A DNA stretch of 64,000 bases from 66-474 sp035249175 (GTDB taxonomy: Bacteria; Pseudomonadota; Gammaproteobacteria; Xanthomonadales; Rhodanobacteraceae). Shown here piece after piece: positions 60,580 to 64,000 of this stretch. Each line of letters starts with the position of its first letter. Within the stretch, counting starts at the first letter, position 1. The stretch spans positions 1 to 64,000 of the forward strand of contig DATFGT010000045.1 of assembly GCA_035249175.1 (NCBI GenBank), given 5' to 3'. The translations under genes and the position numbers were made by a program. The notes below the pieces were generated by a model, which saw only the letters and a list, made by a program, of their open reading frames with translations, did not search any database and was not told the DNA's origin.

Positions 60580-61785
60580 TCATGCCGGCAGGACGCGGCA
60601 GACAAACCCCTTCAGATAATCCGTTTCGGGGATCGCCGGATGCACCGGATGATCCGGCGCCTGCTGCAACTGCTGCAACACCTGCACGTTGCGATCGAGA
60701 TGGCGCGCCCCGCGCTGCACCGCATCCAGCAATGCCGCGCGCGGCATGTGGTACGAACATGAGCACGTCACCAGAATCCCGTCGCGCGACAGCACCTGCA
60801 TCGCCAGTTCGTTGACGCGGCGATATGCCAGCGCACCCTCCTTCAGATCCTTCTTGCGCTTGACGAACGCAGGCGGATCCAGGATCACCACATCGAAATG
60901 TTCGCGGCGTTCGCGAAGCGTCTTCAGGTAATCGAAGGCATCCGCGCGTTCAGCGCGCACGCGCTCGGCGAAGCTATTGCGCTCGGCGTTCATGCCGATC
61001 AGCTTCACCGCCGAGGCCGAGGCATCCACGCACACGACTTCCTTCGCGCCCATCGCGGCCGCGCGCAGTCCCCACGCTCCAAGGTAGGCAAACATGTCCA
61101 GCACGCGTGCGCCTTTCACGAATGGCGCCAGTGCATCGCGATTGGTGCGCTGGTCGTAGAACCAGCCGGTCTTCTGCCCGCCGATCGCATCCACCGTGAA
61201 GTCCACGCCGCCTTCGCGCACGCGCAGCGGACCGGGCGGATCGCCGAAACCGACGTCGGCATAGCTCATCAAGCCTTCCAGCGCGCGGATGCCGGCATCG
61301 TTCTTCCAGATCAGCGCGCGCGGCTTCAACACTTTCTGCACCGCCGCTTCGATCTGCGGCTTCAGGCGTTCGATGCCGGCGGTGCTCGCCTGCGCGACGA
61401 CCACGTCGTCGAAGCGATCCAGCGTCAACCCCGGCACGCCGTCGGATTCGCCGTACAACAGGCGGCAGTACGGTTCCGGGTACAGGCGCTCACGCAACGC
61501 CAGCGCCACCTGCAGCCGATGCGTCAGCAGCGACGCGTCCAGCGGGTGCTCCATGCCACGCACCACCAGCCGCGCGCAAATCAGCGAATGCGGATTCGCG
61601 TAGCCGACGCCGATGGGTTGGTCGCGCGCATCGACGATCACGCACGCGTCGCCCGGCTGAAATGAAGTCAATGGCGAGCGGGCGACGTCCACCTCGTTGG
61701 CGAACACCCACAGGTGCCCCGCGCGCAGCCGCGCAGCCTCGCCGCGCTTCAGGTACAACGCGGGATATTCAACAGACTGGTTCAC
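60580..61785 (-). CDS. rlmI: 23S rRNA m5C1962 methyltransferase RlmI-like
   Basis: This 401-residue protein has an N-terminal PUA domain (LRAGHLWVFANEVD...PGDACVIVDARDQPIGVG). A Rossmann methyltransferase domain follows: GARVLDMFAYLGAWGLRAAAMGAKEVVCVD (SAM loop), VILDPPAFVKRKKD and VTCSCSYHM, whose Cys is the expected catalytic residue of m5C enzymes. It should methylate C1962 of 23S rRNA. Confidence 0.93.
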   Translation of the reverse strand: MNQSVEYPALYLKRGEAARLRAGHLWVFANEVDVARSPLTSFQPGDACVIVDARDQPIGVGYANPHSLICARLVVRGMEHPLDASLLTHRLQVALALRERLYPEPYCRLLYGESDGVPGLTLDRFDDVVVAQASTAGIERLKPQIEAAVQKVLKPRALIWKNDAGIRALEGLMSYADVGFGDPPGPLRVREGGVDFTVDAIGGQKTGWFYDQRTNRDALAPFVKGARVLDMFAYLGAWGLRAAAMGAKEVVCVDASASAVKLIGMNAERNSFAERVRAERADAFDYLKTLRERREHFDVVILDPPAFVKRKKDLKEGALAYRRVNELAMQVLSRDGILVTCSCSYHMPRAALLDAVQRGARHLDRNVQVLQQLQQAPDHPVHPAIPETDYLKGFVCRVLPA

Positions 61786-61875
61786 AACGCCGCTCCGCGG
61801 ATCAACGCATCACGGTATCCGAATCGCACCTGCGATCTCAAGCTTCGCCTCCATGTGGCGCTGTAGCATGGAGGG

Positions 61876-63975
<2,100 letters not shown>

Positions 63976-64000
63976 CGCCGTTACAGCACGATCGGCTCGT

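Noticed and set aside
63981..64000. Possible minus-strand gene end at the right edge
   Set aside because: The last bases read Glu-Pro-Ile-Val-Leu-stop on the minus strand, but six codons cannot support a gene call.

Overview
The window is a gene-dense chromosomal segment of a high-GC gammaproteobacterium. The best guess is Xanthomonadales, Rhodanobacteraceae-like. Grounds: an Oar-type TonB-dependent receptor, a TPR-sulfotransferase, a PEP-CTERM protein, a TolB-like TPR membrane protein, the miaB-ybeZ-ybeY-ybeX order, and a recurring gCTA(A/C)AAT -10 element with no clear -35. This assignment is an inference from gene families, not from a marker gene. No prophage, CRISPR array, insertion sequence or rRNA was seen. 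One intact tRNA (Arg-CCT) is present.

Layout. 1-7.4 kb: a GH18 protein cut by the window edge, divergent from a large TonB-dependent receptor, then a TPR-sulfotransferase and a lipoprotein amidase. 7.4-10.2 kb: a PEP-CTERM surface protein with a candidate sigma-54 promoter, and a TPR membrane protein. 10.4-26 kb: the centrepiece, an isoprenoid/hopanoid locus. ispA diverges from a twelve-gene unit: squalene synthase, squalene-hopene cyclase, hpnG, hpnA, mvaD, phosphomevalonate kinase, an HMG-CoA reductase/mevalonate kinase fusion, idi, hpnH, hpnB, an unusual HX4D acyltransferase and an HpnL-like flippase. Many of its genes overlap or abut. 26-28.2 kb: a MurG-like glycosyltransferase, tRNA-Arg with a broken second 5' half beside it, and a haem c protein. 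28.4-33.6 kb: ALDH7, a decayed metallophosphoesterase, an SDR, a DUF4190 protein, pyrD and murB. 33.6-45.9 kb, all on the minus strand: small membrane proteins, a BAX-inhibitor-type protein, a Tat-exported flavin oxidase, an MFS/Fsr - E1 alpha-beta fusion - GNAT set, a pilin-like exported protein, a glutaryl-CoA dehydrogenase, a 5'-nucleotidase, and a Pit phosphate transporter with its DUF47 partner. 46-64 kb: housekeeping genes (CNNM/CorC protein, trmJ, suhB, lytic transglycosylase, miaB, ybeZ, ybeY, ybeX, DUF4105, PilZ plus degenerate HD-GYP, corA, lgt, rlmI, DUF255/thioredoxin protein).

How the genes work together. The hopanoid locus could take HMG-CoA through mevalonate to IPP/DMAPP (fusion, mvaK2, mvaD, idi). 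It would then give FPP (ispA), squalene in one enzyme (an SQS-type protein instead of HpnC/D/E), hopene (shc), and adenosyl- and ribosylhopane (hpnH, hpnG). Membrane and lipid-modifying proteins for further elaboration or transport follow. HMG-CoA synthase is not in the window. ALDH7 and glutaryl-CoA dehydrogenase are both lysine-degradation families, but they are far apart and not an operon. Five intergenic copies of an element ending in CGTCATTCCGG / CCGGAATGACG (or near variants) are scattered from 30 to 60.5 kb.
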